A stretch of DNA of 64,000 nucleotides. It comes from Symbiodinium natans. Taxonomy: Eukaryota > Sar > Dinophyceae > Suessiales > Symbiodiniaceae. Below, in pieces: positions 39,221 through 49,181 of this stretch. Where the stretch lies: assembly GCA_905221605.1 (NCBI GenBank), contig CAJNDS010001890.1:1446001-1510000 (forward strand). Direction: 5' to 3'. Position 1 is the stretch's first letter; every line of letters starts with the position of its first letter. The notes below the pieces were generated by a model. The model saw only the letters and a list, made by a program, of their open reading frames with translations. It was not told where the DNA came from and did no database searches. A program made the translations under genes and the position numbers.

Positions 39221-39739
39221 GCCAACTCTTGGCGCGAGCTCTTTGGTCATGGCGCGGGTCAAGTTCAAAGAGCTCAATTTACTTAGCTGGGTATGGGGCG
39301 AGCTATTTGGTCAAGTTCCAAGAGCTCTCAGCTACAACCAGCTAAATTGCAGTTCTTTGAACTTGGCGCGAGCGATTTAGTCATGGCGCGAGCTATTTGG
39401 TCAAGTTGAGCTCGGGCCATAGAACCTTTTCGCAGAGCAAGCGCACCCAAAACCCAGAAAGGAGAGCACAGAGGAGCGACCCTGCTAGAGGCTCCCTCAC
39501 CACCCAAAAACCCCATTTGGCCGGTTGCGGTCCCTACAGTGCTAGCTACCTTTCCCACCTTCCCGCTCCCCATTTGGGAATAATAATATAAGCCGCCAAA
39601 CGGGGGCGGCGGAACGTAACCCCAGCCCTACTATGGGGAAAAGCAAGAACAGGCCGGAACGTAGCGGAACGTGGCCAGCCAAGAGAGGAGCGTAACCCCC
39701 AGCCCTACCATGGGCAAAAGCCAAAAAAGGCCGGAAACA
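39221..39739. other. Intergenic, no gene seen
   Basis: Several short repeats of TTTGGTCATGGCGCGAGCT type, and copies of CAGCCCTACTATGGGGAAAA shared with the foldback unit. No coding sequence is supported. Confidence 0.5.
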
Positions 39740-41345
39740 CCCCCGTCCAAGGCGCACCTCTAAGCCAAACGCCCTCCTCCAAAGCGCAAGCACCCCCCCT
39801 CCAAGACGCACCTCTCAGCCAAACACCCCCCTACAAGGCGCACCTCTAAGCTAAACGCCCTCCTCCAAGGCGCAAGCACCCCCCCTCCAAGACGCACCTC
39901 TAAAGCCAAACACCCCCCTCCAAGGCGAACCTCTAAGCCAAACACCCTCCTCCAAGGCGCAAGCGCCTCCCCTCCAAGACGCACCTCTAAGCCAAACACC
40001 CCCCTCCAAGGCGCACCTCTAAGCCAAACGCCCTCCTCCAAGGCGCAAGCGCCCCCCCTCCAAGACGCACCTCGAAGCCAAACACCCCGCTCCAAGGCGC
40101 ACCTCTAAGCCAAACCCCTCCTCCAAGGCGCAAGCGCCCCCCCTCCAAGACGCCCTCCTCCAAGGCGCAAGCGCTCCCCCTCCAAGACGCACCTCTAAGC
40201 CAAACACCCCCCTCCAAGGCGCACCTCTAAGCCAAACGCCCTCCTCCAAGGCGCAAGCGCCCCCCCTCCAAGACGCACCTCTAAGCCAAACACCCCCCTC
40301 CAAGGCGCACCTCTAAGCCAAACACCCTCCTCCAAGGCGCAAGCGCCCTCCAAGACGCACCTCTAAGCCAACACCCCGAAGCCACCCCCCTTCAAGGCGC
40401 ACCTCTAAGCAAACCCTCCTCCAAGGCGCAAGCGCCCCCCCTCCAAGCGCCCTAAAGCCAAACACCCCCCTCCAAGGCGCACCTCTAAGCCAAACGCCCT
40501 CCTCCAAGGCGCAAGCGCCCCTCCAAGACGCACCTCTAAGCCAAACACCCCCCTCCAAGGCGCACCTCTAAGCCAAACGCAAGCACCCCCTCCAAGACGC
40601 ACCTCTAAGCCAAACACCCCCCTCCAAGGCGCACCTCTAAGCCAAACACCCTCCTCCAAGGCGCACGCGCCCCCCTCCAAGACGCACCTCTAAGCCAAAC
40701 ACCCCCCTCCAAGGCGCACCTCTAAGCCAAACGCCCTCCTCCAAGGCGCAAGCGCCCCCCCTCCAGACGCACCTCGAATCCAAACACCCCGCTCCAAGGC
40801 GCACCTCTAAGCCAAACGCCCTCCTCCAAGGCGCAAGCGCCCCCCCTCCAAGACGCCCTCCTCCAAGGCGCAAGCGCTCCCCCTCCAAGACGCACCTCTA
40901 AGCCCAACACCCCCATCCAAGACGCACCTCTAAGCCAAACACCCTCCTCCAAGGCGCAAGCGCCCCCCCTCCAAGACGCACCTCTAAGCCAAACCCCCCT
41001 CCAAGGCGCACCTCTAAGCCAAACACCCTCCTCCAAGGCGCAAGCGCCCCCCTCCAAGACGCACCTCCAAGCCAAGCACCCCCCTCCAAGGCGCACCTCT
41101 AAGCTAAACGCCCTCCAAGGCGCAAGCGCCCCCCTCCAAGACGCACCTCTAAGCCAAACACCCCTCCAAGGCGCACCTCTAAGCCAAACGCCCTCCTCCA
41201 AGGCGCAAGCGCCCCCCTCCAAGACGCACCTCTAAGCCAAACACCCCCCCTCCAAGGCGCACCTCTAAGCCAAACACCCTCCTCCAAGGCGCAAGCGCTC
41301 CAAGACGCACCTCTAAGCCAAACACCCCCCTCCAAGGTCTAAGCC
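39740..41345. repeat. GC-rich minisatellite, CTCCAAGGCGCACCTCTAAGC
   Basis: About 1.6 kb of alternating 30-45 bp units, CACCCCCCTCCAAGRCGCAC, CTCTAAGCCAAACRCCC and TCCTCCAAGGCGCAAGCGCC, in a higher-order period near 90 bp with many small indels. Overlapping minus-frame ORFs of the WLRGASWRG type change frame at each indel and are artefacts. Confidence 0.9.
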
Positions 41346-41754
41346 AAACCCAGCCCTCCTATGAGGAAAAACAAAAAGAGGCTTGAAATGGGGTTTTGGA
41401 CACCTGAGCCGCATCTTGGAGGGGGTGTTTGGCTTAGAGGTGCGTCTTTTGGAGGGGGGTGTTTAAGCCAAACACACCCCTCCAAGACGCACCTCTAAGC
41501 CAAACACCCCCCTCCAAGGTGCACCTCTAAGCCAAACACACCCCTCCAAAACGCGCCTCTAAGCCAAACACCCCCCTCCAAAAGACGCACCTCTAAGCCA
41601 AACACCCCCTCCAAGATGCGCCTCAGGTGTCCAAAACCCCATTTCAAGCCTCTTTTTGCTTTTCCTCATAGGAGGGCTGGGTTACGTTCCGCCTACGTTC
41701 CGGCCTGTTTTGGATTTTCCCCATATTAAACACGGGCGCTTGCGCCTTGGAGGA
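41346..41754. repeat. Inverted copies of the minisatellite
   Basis: Units of the preceding minisatellite appear first on the opposite strand (near 41410-41465) and then again in the original orientation. Fragments of the TTTGCTTTTCC foldback sequence are present. No gene is supported. Confidence 0.6.
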
Positions 41755-41988
41755 GGGCGTTTGGCTTAGAGGTGCGCCTTGGAGGGGGGTGTTCGGCTTA
41801 GAGGTCTTAGAGGTGCGTCTTGCAGGGGTGTGGCTGGGGCGGTGCCATAAGCAAATGGAATGGGCAGGTGTTTAAAATCCCACTCTTATCCGTAACAAAT
41901 CGTACTCCCGGTCTTGGTGGCACGGGAGGGGACATACGACAAACCCAGACCTTATAAGTCAAGGATCCCGTCCGTGTCTGGACAAAAA
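41755..41988 (+). repeat. Direct repeat bounding the 37.7-42 kb repeat region (right)
   Basis: Partner of 37725-37970, ending at GTCTGGACAAAAA where the two copies diverge. Confidence 0.7.
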
Positions 41989-42093
41989 CAAGGTAGGGGT
42001 TCGGGGCAAGGCTGAGGGGGTGAGGGAAGGTGGGGGGTTGGGATTAGGGAAAAAAGCATGCGCAAGGGCAGGCGGGCAGCTTGGGAAAACACT

Positions 42094-42495
42094 TCATTTC
42101 AAGGCGGGGGTGTTGGGGGTGGGGCTCATTTCAAGGTAGGGGGGTTGAGGGTTGGGCTTGAGGGTGAGGAGTAGTGTGTCTTCACTAACGCCGCCCCCGC
42201 TTCCGCACGGAGTCGGCGGATATAAGTCCCCGAGTTTCACCGGGCGCTCTCCTTGCGGGAAGCGGACGCGAGGCTGATTCTCCGCAAGCTTTCTCGGTGA
42301 CAGGTTGGCGAGGTGGGCTTGGGTCTCTGCAATCTCCGCTTCCTCACCAATGCCGCAGTCGCAGGATGTGACCGTGTCCCGGGCAGGCCGCTGCGTGTGA
42401 GGATTATATAACAGACGTAGTGGCAACTCGGTCCAGCAGCGTCTGTGTGTGTGAGTGTTACACGTACGACACGTAGAGCACATGTCGATGCCCAA
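42094..42495 (-). CDS. Possible zinc-binding ORF or exon
   Basis: 133 codons beginning with a Cys/His cluster, CSTCRTCNTHTHRRCW, that resembles half of a PHD or RING-type finger. A second Cys pair follows (SCDCG), then a helical stretch (EEAEIAETQAHLANLS) and VRFPQGERPVKLGDLY. The last 40 codons look low-complexity and may be intron or UTR. It is not matched to a named family. It may be one exon of a host gene. Confidence 0.35.
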   Translation of the reverse strand: MGIDMCSTCRTCNTHTHRRCWTELPLRLLYNPHTQRPARDTVTSCDCGIGEEAEIAETQAHLANLSPRKLAENQPRVRFPQGERPVKLGDLYPPTPCGSGGGVSEDTLLLTLKPNPQPPYLEMSPTPNTPALK

Positions 42496-42568
42496 CTGAT
42501 TTCACAGAGGGCTACATCTGCTTCATCATCTCTCTTTTGGAGCTCTGTTCTTGCTCAGGAGCACCGCC

Positions 42569-42799
42569 ATGCTGGCTTTGGTCATGTTCAGTTCTCGTGC
42601 GGCGCATAGTGAAGACTGTCTCCCACTTCCTCCCTCGCAGCGAATTCCCTGGCGCCACATCTTCTGGAAGTTTTCTCTTCCGAATGTCTCCTCAGATCCC
42701 GAGAAGTACGAGCACGAGCTCGCCATTGCACTAAAGTCTGTCGGGGGCCTGGGGCAAAGGTCCGTTAGAGTTTTTTGTTTGATTTGTCTTAAGTCTTGA
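42569..42799 (+). CDS. Possible first exon or small ORF
   Basis: 76 codons from an ATG, MLALVMFSSRAAHSEDC, whose start resembles a short signal peptide. SLPNVSSDPEKYEHELAIAL follows. A possible splice donor, CAAAG followed by GTCCGT, lies near 42760, so the last 13 codons may be intron. It overlaps a minus-strand ORF, and the choice of strand is uncertain. Confidence 0.3.
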   Translation: MLALVMFSSRAAHSEDCLPLPPSQRIPWRHIFWKFSLPNVSSDPEKYEHELAIALKSVGGLGQRSVRVFCLICLKS

Positions 42800-42812
42800 G
42801 TCATGTTATTGA

Positions 42813-42935
42813 ATGAGTTTGCCCCGAGAGGTTTTGGACTCCAGCGAGGAGGAGATCGCCGGGCGGATTGCGGCGAAGAAGGCGAAAGCCAACGCCCAGG
42901 ACATGGAAAGAGTGAAAGAATGTGAAAGAATGTGA
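42813..42935 (+). CDS. Possible second exon or short ORF
   Basis: 40 codons with protein-like composition: LDSSEEEIAGRIAAKKAKAN is a charged helix. It runs into the decamer repeat, where a TGA ends it. It may continue the gene suggested at 42569 after an intron of about 55 bp. Confidence 0.3.
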   Translation: MSLPREVLDSSEEEIAGRIAAKKAKANAQDMERVKECERM

Positions 42936-42960
42936 AAGAATGTGAAAGAATGTGAAAGAG
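42911..42960. repeat. Decamer tandem repeat TGTGAAAGAA
   Basis: Five near-perfect copies of a 10 bp unit. Confidence 0.9.
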
Positions 42961-44393
42961 AAAGCGAGGAGTTGAAACAATAGTTGACACAGAGAAGGAC
43001 CCCCAAAACTGTGGAGAAGAAGAAAAGGGAAATCAAAACCCCCTTACGGATGCATGGGCAGGTCTCCCTCTGTGTTAAAAGAGAACTCTGAGAAGAAGAA
43101 AGATCGGGGGCCAACAGAAGGGTTTGTGTTTGCATAGATAACAAATGGGCCGAAGGTCCGAACTTAGCGCTCTCAGTGCTTATAGAAGGATTTGGGGGAG
43201 GCTTCGTTGGGGTTGAACACCTTGAGACATTGAATGCAAGAATGTGTCTGCCGGCCGCAGCGAGGTCGTAAATCCGAGAGTTGAGCTCATGTACGTTACC
43301 ATGCACGGATGATAAACGCGCGCGGCTCCATGGCCTTCAGCCGGTGCGATGTGGCAGGAAGGGGGAAGTGGAAAGGGCCACGCTTCGGTACTGCAGGATT
43401 GCACTGTGCTTGGTGTCTTGGTTTCCTCGTTCCGCTTTGCCAGCATGCTTTGCTCTTCCACCATCCCAACTCCCAACTCATGTGGCGGGACGGCTCATGC
43501 TACTTCGATGAGCCTACGGCCGGTCACAAGCTCTGGGCCAATTCGACAGACTGTCGAACCTCGTGCCCTTGCCGGCCCTTGCCTTGAGCTTTCACATTCG
43601 GCTGTGACCAACTTGGAGCAATCTGCACTGCCCTGCTCTGCGCTCCACAGACACTGGGGGGTATCATGGGCAGTTTAAATCGAAGGTGAGGAGGTGGGAA
43701 AGGGGTTGCTGGAATGTGGAACGTTCTTGTCAGAGCGGAGTTTGGGGAGCTCGTGGATAGAAGGAGATCGCTGAGGCACCAAGGAGCAGTTAAGTCGGAT
43801 GATTCATGCAATTCACGCGGTGTTGCGTCTTGGACGAAAAGTGCTCACAATAATTGTAAACTTACATTGTAAACGCTTGCGCGCGCCGCCTCGGCAGCCG
43901 GGCCGGCCCCAGGACAGGAAAGGAGGAAAGAGTGTTTCGCAAAAAAAGGGGAGGAAGGGTAGCGGGGTTAAAAGGGGGGGTGGGGGGTGGGGGGGGGGGT
44001 GGCAGGGGGGTGGGGGGGTCCAGACTCTTGCCGAGGCGAATACTTTGTCGTGCAAACTTTGGGAAAGTCAACATGTCGCAGTTCTCTCCTTTTTTCGGAA
44101 TGACACGATGGCGTTCAGAGAGCACCGCAAACAACCCTCCAGCATATCATGTGCAGGCAAGAGGTTTCACCAGTTTCATCCCCCTGTTCTCGTTGAGGCT
44201 ACTGGTCCGGTGCACCTGCGGCGCGGGCCGTGACGGGGCAGAAGCTTCCATGCCTCGGCTTTCCCCTCTGCATCGCATTTTCCATTTTCCGAGCTCGGTA
44301 CTGGGGCAGTCGATGGGCTTGGTCACGTCTTCTGCGCATGCCCGCGACCCTGTACCTGACGCATGGCAGCTCCACTCGGGAGCACACGGCGCC
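42961..44393. other. Unassigned region
   Basis: Mixed-composition DNA with several overlapping ORFs under 170 codons on both strands, none with a recognisable domain. A G-rich stretch lies at 43972-44010. It could contain introns and exons of a host gene; none can be defined from sequence alone. Confidence 0.4.
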
Positions 44394-44511
44394 AAGGGGG
44401 GGGGGGGGGAGGGGGGGGGGGGGAGAGGGGGAGGGGGGGAGGGGGAGGGGGGGAGGGGGGAGGGGGGAGGGGGGGGGGGGAGGTGGGGGGGTGAGAGGAG
44501 GGGGGGGGGTG
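44394..44511. repeat. G-rich low-complexity tract
   Basis: Almost pure GGGGGAG-type sequence of about 115 bp. It has many G-runs and therefore G-quadruplex potential. Confidence 0.9.
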
Positions 44512-44620
44512 CTGGACGGGCATGGCCACGTCTGACACCAGGGACCTCGGCGCTTGCAAACATGGGGATCGAGGCGTTTCCGCTGCACAGCGCTTCTATG
44601 CATTGCGCTTGTGTATTGCT

Positions 44621-44621
44621 C

Positions 44622-44716
<95 letters not shown>
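44621..44716. repeat. (CAA)n microsatellite
   Basis: 32 uninterrupted CAA units. They are followed directly by a 25 bp sequence that recurs inverted next to the second CAA run. Confidence 0.95.
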
Positions 44717-44718
44717 GG

Positions 44719-44743
44719 TCACGGCGCGGTTAGCGGCCGTGGG
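44719..44743 (+). repeat. 25 bp sequence flanking the CAA run, inverted copy at 45562-45586
   Basis: Begins TCACGGCGCGGTTAGCGG and continues CCGTGGG. The exact reverse complement lies immediately before the second CAA run. Confidence 0.85.
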
Positions 44744-45264
44744 CCAAAAGCACACCAAACTGTGGTTTTAACCCACGCAGGACAGTGTTTCGCTGTTGAA
44801 ACGTGTTTTTCGGAGACGTCTTTTGTTGTTAACTTGCAGTGAATCTTAGGCATTGTTGTAGTCAAAAGTACCACGCCTGCCAGTGTTTTGAGTATGTTCT
44901 CATCATCGTATTATGAGTAGGTTTTTGGCGTTTGCTGTGTTTTTGCGGTTCTGTGTTTTGTGGTTGTTTGGGTCCTTGGGTCTTCGCACTCGCTCTCCTA
45001 ACCGCTTCCCCAGGCTTAGCATATAAGGTTTTGGATTGTCAGGGTATAGGGTTAAGGGTTTGTGGTATAGCCTAGGGTGCTGTGGTTTTCCGGTCGTTCC
45101 CTCTTTCTTTTCCTCGGCGGTTTGAGGCTCAGGGTCGAAGACAAAGGCACGGCGCATCTCAAGGTCCGCACCAGATGGGCCCCATTCGAGGCGGCACTGA
45201 TGCAAAGGGTGTACAAAATAGAGATTCACGCAACCGTCGAACAGAAGCTCTGCAAGTACGTTTC
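44744..45264. other. Unassigned region
   Basis: No supported gene. A plus-frame stretch near 45117-45258 (KGTAHLKVRTRWAPFEAAL) has protein-like composition and ends at a possible donor CAA/GTACG, but nothing identifies it. Confidence 0.3.
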
Positions 45265-45420
45265 TCTGTGTCAATGCTGGAAGTGTGGACTAGAAGAGTG
45301 CGTGTAAAAGGCTGGAACTGTCAATGCTGGAAGTGTGGACTAGAAGAGTGCATGTAAAAGGCTGGAACTGTCAATGCTGGACCAGACGAGTGCATGTAAA
45401 AGGCTGGAACTGTAGACTAG
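45265..45420. repeat. 54 bp tandem repeat
   Basis: Three copies, the last truncated, of a unit containing GTCAATGCTGGAAGTGTGGA and GTGTAAAAGGCTGGAACT. Confidence 0.85.
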
Positions 45421-45561
45421 AAAGGTGTACATAAAACACGGCAAGGAAACAGAGGCTATCTGGACCAGAAGCAAGGAAGAAGAAGCGTGAAGACATGCCC
45501 GCAACCAACCCCCCCCCTCCCCCCCCCTCCCCCCCGAAAAAGTTGTAAAATTAGCGTTTCG

Positions 45562-45586
45562 CCCACGGCCGCTAACCGCGCCGTGA
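45562..45586 (-). repeat. Inverted copy of the 25 bp CAA-flanking sequence
   Basis: Exact reverse complement of 44719-44743, followed by CAA repeats on the same plus strand. Confidence 0.85.
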
Positions 45587-45587
45587 G

Positions 45588-45588
45588 C

Positions 45589-45647
<59 letters not shown>

Positions 45648-45681
45648 CTCAACAACAACTCAACAACAACAACAACAACAA

Positions 45682-45717
<36 letters not shown>

Positions 45718-45732
45718 CAACAACAACAACAT
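45588..45732. repeat. (CAA)n/(CAG)n microsatellite
   Basis: CAA units with two CTCAACAA interruptions and an internal block of about nine CAG units. Confidence 0.95.
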
Positions 45733-46077
45733 TTTCATTTCATTTCGAACGCATGTGCGGGTTATGTCCCGCACCTTGGCGGGCATCGAGGGTGAAAATT
45801 AAGTGACCTACTCGTTCGGGACCTGGTCTGTTTCGATGTCCTGGCCATTGTAGCCAGGCGGGTTGCGCTTCTGTACACTTCTCTGCGAGATTGGTCCTCA
45901 ACCTCAGCAGGCAAGCTGGCGGGCAGGCCGAGTCTGGGGGGCATCAGCTTAGCAGGCTGGCGCTTGTGCATTATAAGGCATGGAGGCTTTTCTTCTGCAG
46001 TGCGAGCAGTGGTCTGGAGGTGTGATTAAGTCCAGAATTCGGACTAGAGGAACTTAGGGATTTGATGGTTCAGTTTG

Positions 46078-46096
46078 CTGGAGGCGACCTCACTCG
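46078..46096 (-). repeat. Punctuation motif copy 1
   Basis: CTGGAGGCGACCTCACTCG on plus. On minus it supplies the GAG TGA that ends the 47382-46090 gene. Confidence 0.85.
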
Positions 46097-47382
46097 CATA
46101 CTGGAACCAGGCTGGTTGTCCGATGTGGGGACGCCAGAATGACAGCTTCTCGAGCTCGAAGGAGGGACCGAAGCCGTCCACGATGAGAGGAGGTGAGCAT
46201 CTTGAACACTATTGCATAGGGCTTGTGCTCTTCGTAGATGTCATCATAGAGCGGATTGATGATTTGATAGAAGCGGAGGGCCATGCTGTTCTGGAAGTCT
46301 TGAGAATGATCCTCAGGGTTAGGAATGCCAGCATTAGCTTGAAATGCAGAGTTGACTTGCTTTAGCAGGGCATCCTCGAAGAGCTCCAGTAGTTCACCTC
46401 GCGAGATAACCGTGTCCGCGATCAAGGATTGAATCCAAGAAACTTCCTCTGCATTGATTTCTCGAAGCAGCCACTGCCTGTACGTGACCAAATCTTCGCG
46501 AATTTGGTCCTGGTAGTGAGTAAGATGAGGCAGCAGAGCCAGGAGATGTTGGTCGTAGGACAAACCATTGAGGTGATGGTCCTGATGTTGAAAGCGCCAT
46601 CCATTCTTAACTGGCGATGCCCCTTCGGCGGAAGAAGAGACCTTGAGCAGCTGCTGCACCCGGTATACTGTGGAGGCTCGCCTTAGCGCCTGCAGGTCGA
46701 AGTATTGAAGGTCCAGTTGCTTGTCATCGTGCAGACGAAGATTGACGGGGAAGTAGTCCGAGCCCTGTCCTGGAGCATACGATGGCTGTGACTGCTCAAT
46801 GCCTGAGAGTAGGCGTGGAGTTGACGATCGCATGAGAAGGTGTAGATGCGACAGGGCGTTAGCAATCATAAAGTGCACCTCACCTTGGCCGAAGTGGCGC
46901 GTCAGGTACGTCCAGATGCGCTGGGTGGTAGGTTCCGCATCTTCGAGCTGGAAGGAGTTCTGGCCAGGGCCATCGTTGGTGTAGTCTCGAATCGCCTGAG
47001 AGATGAAGAGGAGCTGGCGCTTCTGATGGTACGTCAGAGTAGGAGAGCGAGGCTCTGTCAGCATCATCTCTTCATGCTTCCGTTTTGCGGCCAAGTTTCG
47101 AGGTGCAGTTTTGGGAAGGTAGAGCCGCAAGTCTCCCATGTGCCGGTGAACTTTCTCCGCGAGCAGCTTCAAGAAACTGCAGGTGCGCGAGGCTATCCGT
47201 ATCTGGCGGTTCAAGTGTGGGATCGCTTCTCCCGCAGGGGTGCGTGAGGATGCCAGGTCCAGATTGCTTGCTGCGGCGGCACCAGATGGAGTTGTAGGGT
47301 AAACCGGCAGCGGTAGGAATAGAGACTCAAGAAGTACCTCCATTGCCTGTTCACGGCTGAGAACGGGGTGAAGGTCTGCCAT
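46090..47382 (-). CDS. Family-H protein A (unknown helical family)
   Basis: 430 residues from the ATG at 47382. The reading frame is open further upstream only through a motif copy without ATG. It is one of four related proteins here and is closest to protein B, sharing MEVLLESLFLPLPVYP, RQIRIASRTCSF, SQAIRDYTNDGPGQNSFQLE and MALRFYQIINPL nearly unchanged. Predicted mainly helical, with no signal peptide or membrane segment and no domain I recognise. The stop TGA lies inside a punctuation motif, and another motif copy lies 21 bp before the ATG. It is the last gene of the co-directional cluster. Conservation between A and B over their full length argues for a real protein. Confidence 0.8.
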   Translation of the reverse strand: MADLHPVLSREQAMEVLLESLFLPLPVYPTTPSGAAAASNLDLASSRTPAGEAIPHLNRQIRIASRTCSFLKLLAEKVHRHMGDLRLYLPKTAPRNLAAKRKHEEMMLTEPRSPTLTYHQKRQLLFISQAIRDYTNDGPGQNSFQLEDAEPTTQRIWTYLTRHFGQGEVHFMIANALSHLHLLMRSSTPRLLSGIEQSQPSYAPGQGSDYFPVNLRLHDDKQLDLQYFDLQALRRASTVYRVQQLLKVSSSAEGASPVKNGWRFQHQDHHLNGLSYDQHLLALLPHLTHYQDQIREDLVTYRQWLLREINAEEVSWIQSLIADTVISRGELLELFEDALLKQVNSAFQANAGIPNPEDHSQDFQNSMALRFYQIINPLYDDIYEEHKPYAIVFKMLTSSHRGRLRSLLRAREAVILASPHRTTSLVPVCE

Positions 47383-47402
47383 GGGCCTAGGTGGAAGTTC
47401 GC

Positions 47403-47421
47403 CAGGAGGGGACCTCACTCG
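47403..47421 (-). repeat. Punctuation motif copy 2
   Basis: Exact consensus CAGGAGGGGACCTCACTCG, 21 bp upstream of the start of protein A. Confidence 0.9.
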
Positions 47422-47531
47422 TGCGAACCTGAGGGAAAACTTTGCGAGAAGAGCTGTGCTTGTGAGGCTTGACGTGGAAAGATTGGAGCTACAGGCTTTT
47501 TCCCCGCAATTTGGGAAGATAGTGCAGCGAA
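47422..47531. other. Spacer between motif copies 2 and 3
   Basis: 110 bp bounded by two identical 19 bp direct copies. It separates protein C from protein A. Confidence 0.6.
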
Positions 47532-47550
47532 CAGGAGGGGACCTCACTCG
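47532..47550 (-). repeat. Punctuation motif copy 3
   Basis: Exact consensus, 30 bp downstream of the stop of protein C. Confidence 0.9.
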
Positions 47551-47579
47551 TTTGGAAGTCTGTGGTGCTCGGATGGTCC

Positions 47580-48818
47580 CTAGCCCCGAATTTTGTCGTC
47601 TAGCGTCTGTTTCAGACGTTGACGATGTCGAACGAGGAGCAGTGTCAGCGCCACAGCAAAGTTCTTATAGTCATCATAGACCTGGTCGTGGAGCGGGGAA
47701 AGAATTGTGATGACTCCTTGTGCCTGCTCGTAATCTCCTTGGTCTCCTCCATATCTGTGTCGTATTTGTTGCCAGAGACTGTCAGCGAAGTAGCGATGCA
47801 GAGTATCTCTAGGTAGTAGCTGATTCACTACCAGGTTTCGCACCCAATGGAAGTCCTCATCGGACAGAGGGGTGGACAGCCATAGGCGATACAGTGTCAG
47901 GATCTCTCGAAGTGTCTCCTGATAGTGCGGGATCATTGAAACCAATTTGGTGTGGTAGTCCTCGTAGTCAAGCTTTGAGAGATCACGGTCTTGTTCAAGG
48001 AAATCCCAGCCATCTCGGATCTGGTCGCTGGCCGATGTAGGTGTGGAGGCCGTAATAGTCCGCAGTTGTTGTAGTAGGCGAAGCTGAAGTGATGCTCTTT
48101 TGAGCGTTCTGAAATCATATGCTTCAAGATCAAGCTGATGTGGGTCTTGAAGCCGGAGGCCTAGGGGGAAATATGCTTGGCCTTGCCAGGTCTCCGCCGT
48201 CGTTTGGGGATGCAGCTGGAGTAGGTTCCGTTGATGTGCTGGAGTGAATTCAGACCTCAGAATGACCTTGGCTTGCTCCAAAGTGCGGAGCAGAATGGCA
48301 TTCAGCTCTGATTGCGAGAGCTTCCCGGTAAGATAATGCCAGGTTAAAGCACCAGCCTGATCAGCTTCAGACGTGCTCAAGGACGGCGAGCCTTCGCCGT
48401 CTTTTGTGTAGTTGTGGATCATGAGGGTGAGGTACATGATTTGCTGGCGCTGGAGGGGCCCCATACTCCGGGGTAGGTGCGTCGAAGGCTGCTCGTCGTC
48501 AATGTGCTTGCGCTTACCTGCCAAGATACGTGGGCTAGCCTCTAGGGGCAGGGCTGTGTGTCTGCCCTCGCACCAAGCCAGGTACCGATCCAAGTGACAT
48601 ATGGAGCTGCAGAGACGTGATGCTACTCGCATGCTTCGTTCTGCCGTGCGTTCAAGGTCTGCTGTAGTGAAGAGGAGCCTCCTCGGGGCAAGATGAGTTG
48701 TTGCTGAGGCTGATGTGGCCATGTGCTCACTGATGCCGTCGGGTAGGTAGATGGTCAGTGGGACGTGGAGCGACTTCAGGAGAATCTCGAGCAGAATCTC
48801 GCGAGACGGTGAAGGCAT
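47580..48818 (-). CDS. Family-H protein C
   Basis: 412 residues from ATG. It is a diverged member of the same family as A, B and D: SREILLEILLKSLHVPLTIY, MRVASRLCS, GKRKHIDDE, NYTKDGEGSPS and ILSPLHDQVYDDYKNFAVAL align with A and B. Mostly helical and soluble, with no recognised domain. It ends with TAG 30 bp before motif copy 3. A degenerate motif copy lies about 15 bp upstream of the start. Confidence 0.8.
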   Translation of the reverse strand: MPSPSREILLEILLKSLHVPLTIYLPDGISEHMATSASATTHLAPRRLLFTTADLERTAERSMRVASRLCSSICHLDRYLAWCEGRHTALPLEASPRILAGKRKHIDDEQPSTHLPRSMGPLQRQQIMYLTLMIHNYTKDGEGSPSLSTSEADQAGALTWHYLTGKLSQSELNAILLRTLEQAKVILRSEFTPAHQRNLLQLHPQTTAETWQGQAYFPLGLRLQDPHQLDLEAYDFRTLKRASLQLRLLQQLRTITASTPTSASDQIRDGWDFLEQDRDLSKLDYEDYHTKLVSMIPHYQETLREILTLYRLWLSTPLSDEDFHWVRNLVVNQLLPRDTLHRYFADSLWQQIRHRYGGDQGDYEQAQGVITILSPLHDQVYDDYKNFAVALTLLLVRHRQRLKQTLDDKIRG

Positions 48819-48832
48819 GGCTTGTTTGCTAG

Positions 48833-48852
48833 CTGGATGGAGACCTCACGTG
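48833..48852 (-). repeat. Punctuation motif copy 4, degenerate
   Basis: GGATGGAGACCTCACG with a one-base insertion relative to the consensus. It is just upstream of protein C. Confidence 0.55.
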
Positions 48853-49146
48853 GCCAGCCTGTGTGGAGAGGCTGAGCCCGGCTGTGGCAAGCTTCAATGA
48901 AAGCAGAAAGCTGCAGACTTGAATGTGTTACTAGGTGAATCAGCCAAGGCTGAGGCATTGGCTCTGCAGCAGGCTCCAACTATCTGCAGAAAGACCTCAT
49001 TGCCGGAGAATGCCGCTGTGATCTTAGTAAGAAGGGACTGTGCTGCAGTTGGAGATGGAGACTTTTCCGCTGCTTTATCTTGGCTTGCTAAAGGCTGCTG
49101 GTGTCCTAGTTAGACAGAGACGTTGCTAACCTGGTGCTCTACTTTG
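48853..49146. other. Spacer between motif copies 4 and 5
   Basis: 294 bp with no ORF of note and no visible similarity to the other spacers. Confidence 0.5.
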
Positions 49147-49165
49147 CAGGAGGTGACCTCACAAG
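49147..49165 (-). repeat. Punctuation motif copy 5
   Basis: CAGGAGGTGACCTCACAAG, 17 bp downstream of the stop of protein B. Confidence 0.85.
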
Positions 49166-49181
49166 CAAAGTTGCTAGCAGG

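Noticed and set aside
39542-41335. Many ORFs with WLRGASWRG-type repeats
   Set aside because: They translate the minisatellite and change frame at each indel between units. No unique sequence is present.
44147-45795. ORFs with poly-Gln, poly-Asn or poly-Leu tracts
   Set aside because: They are created by the CAA microsatellites and G-rich tracts, open in several frames at once.
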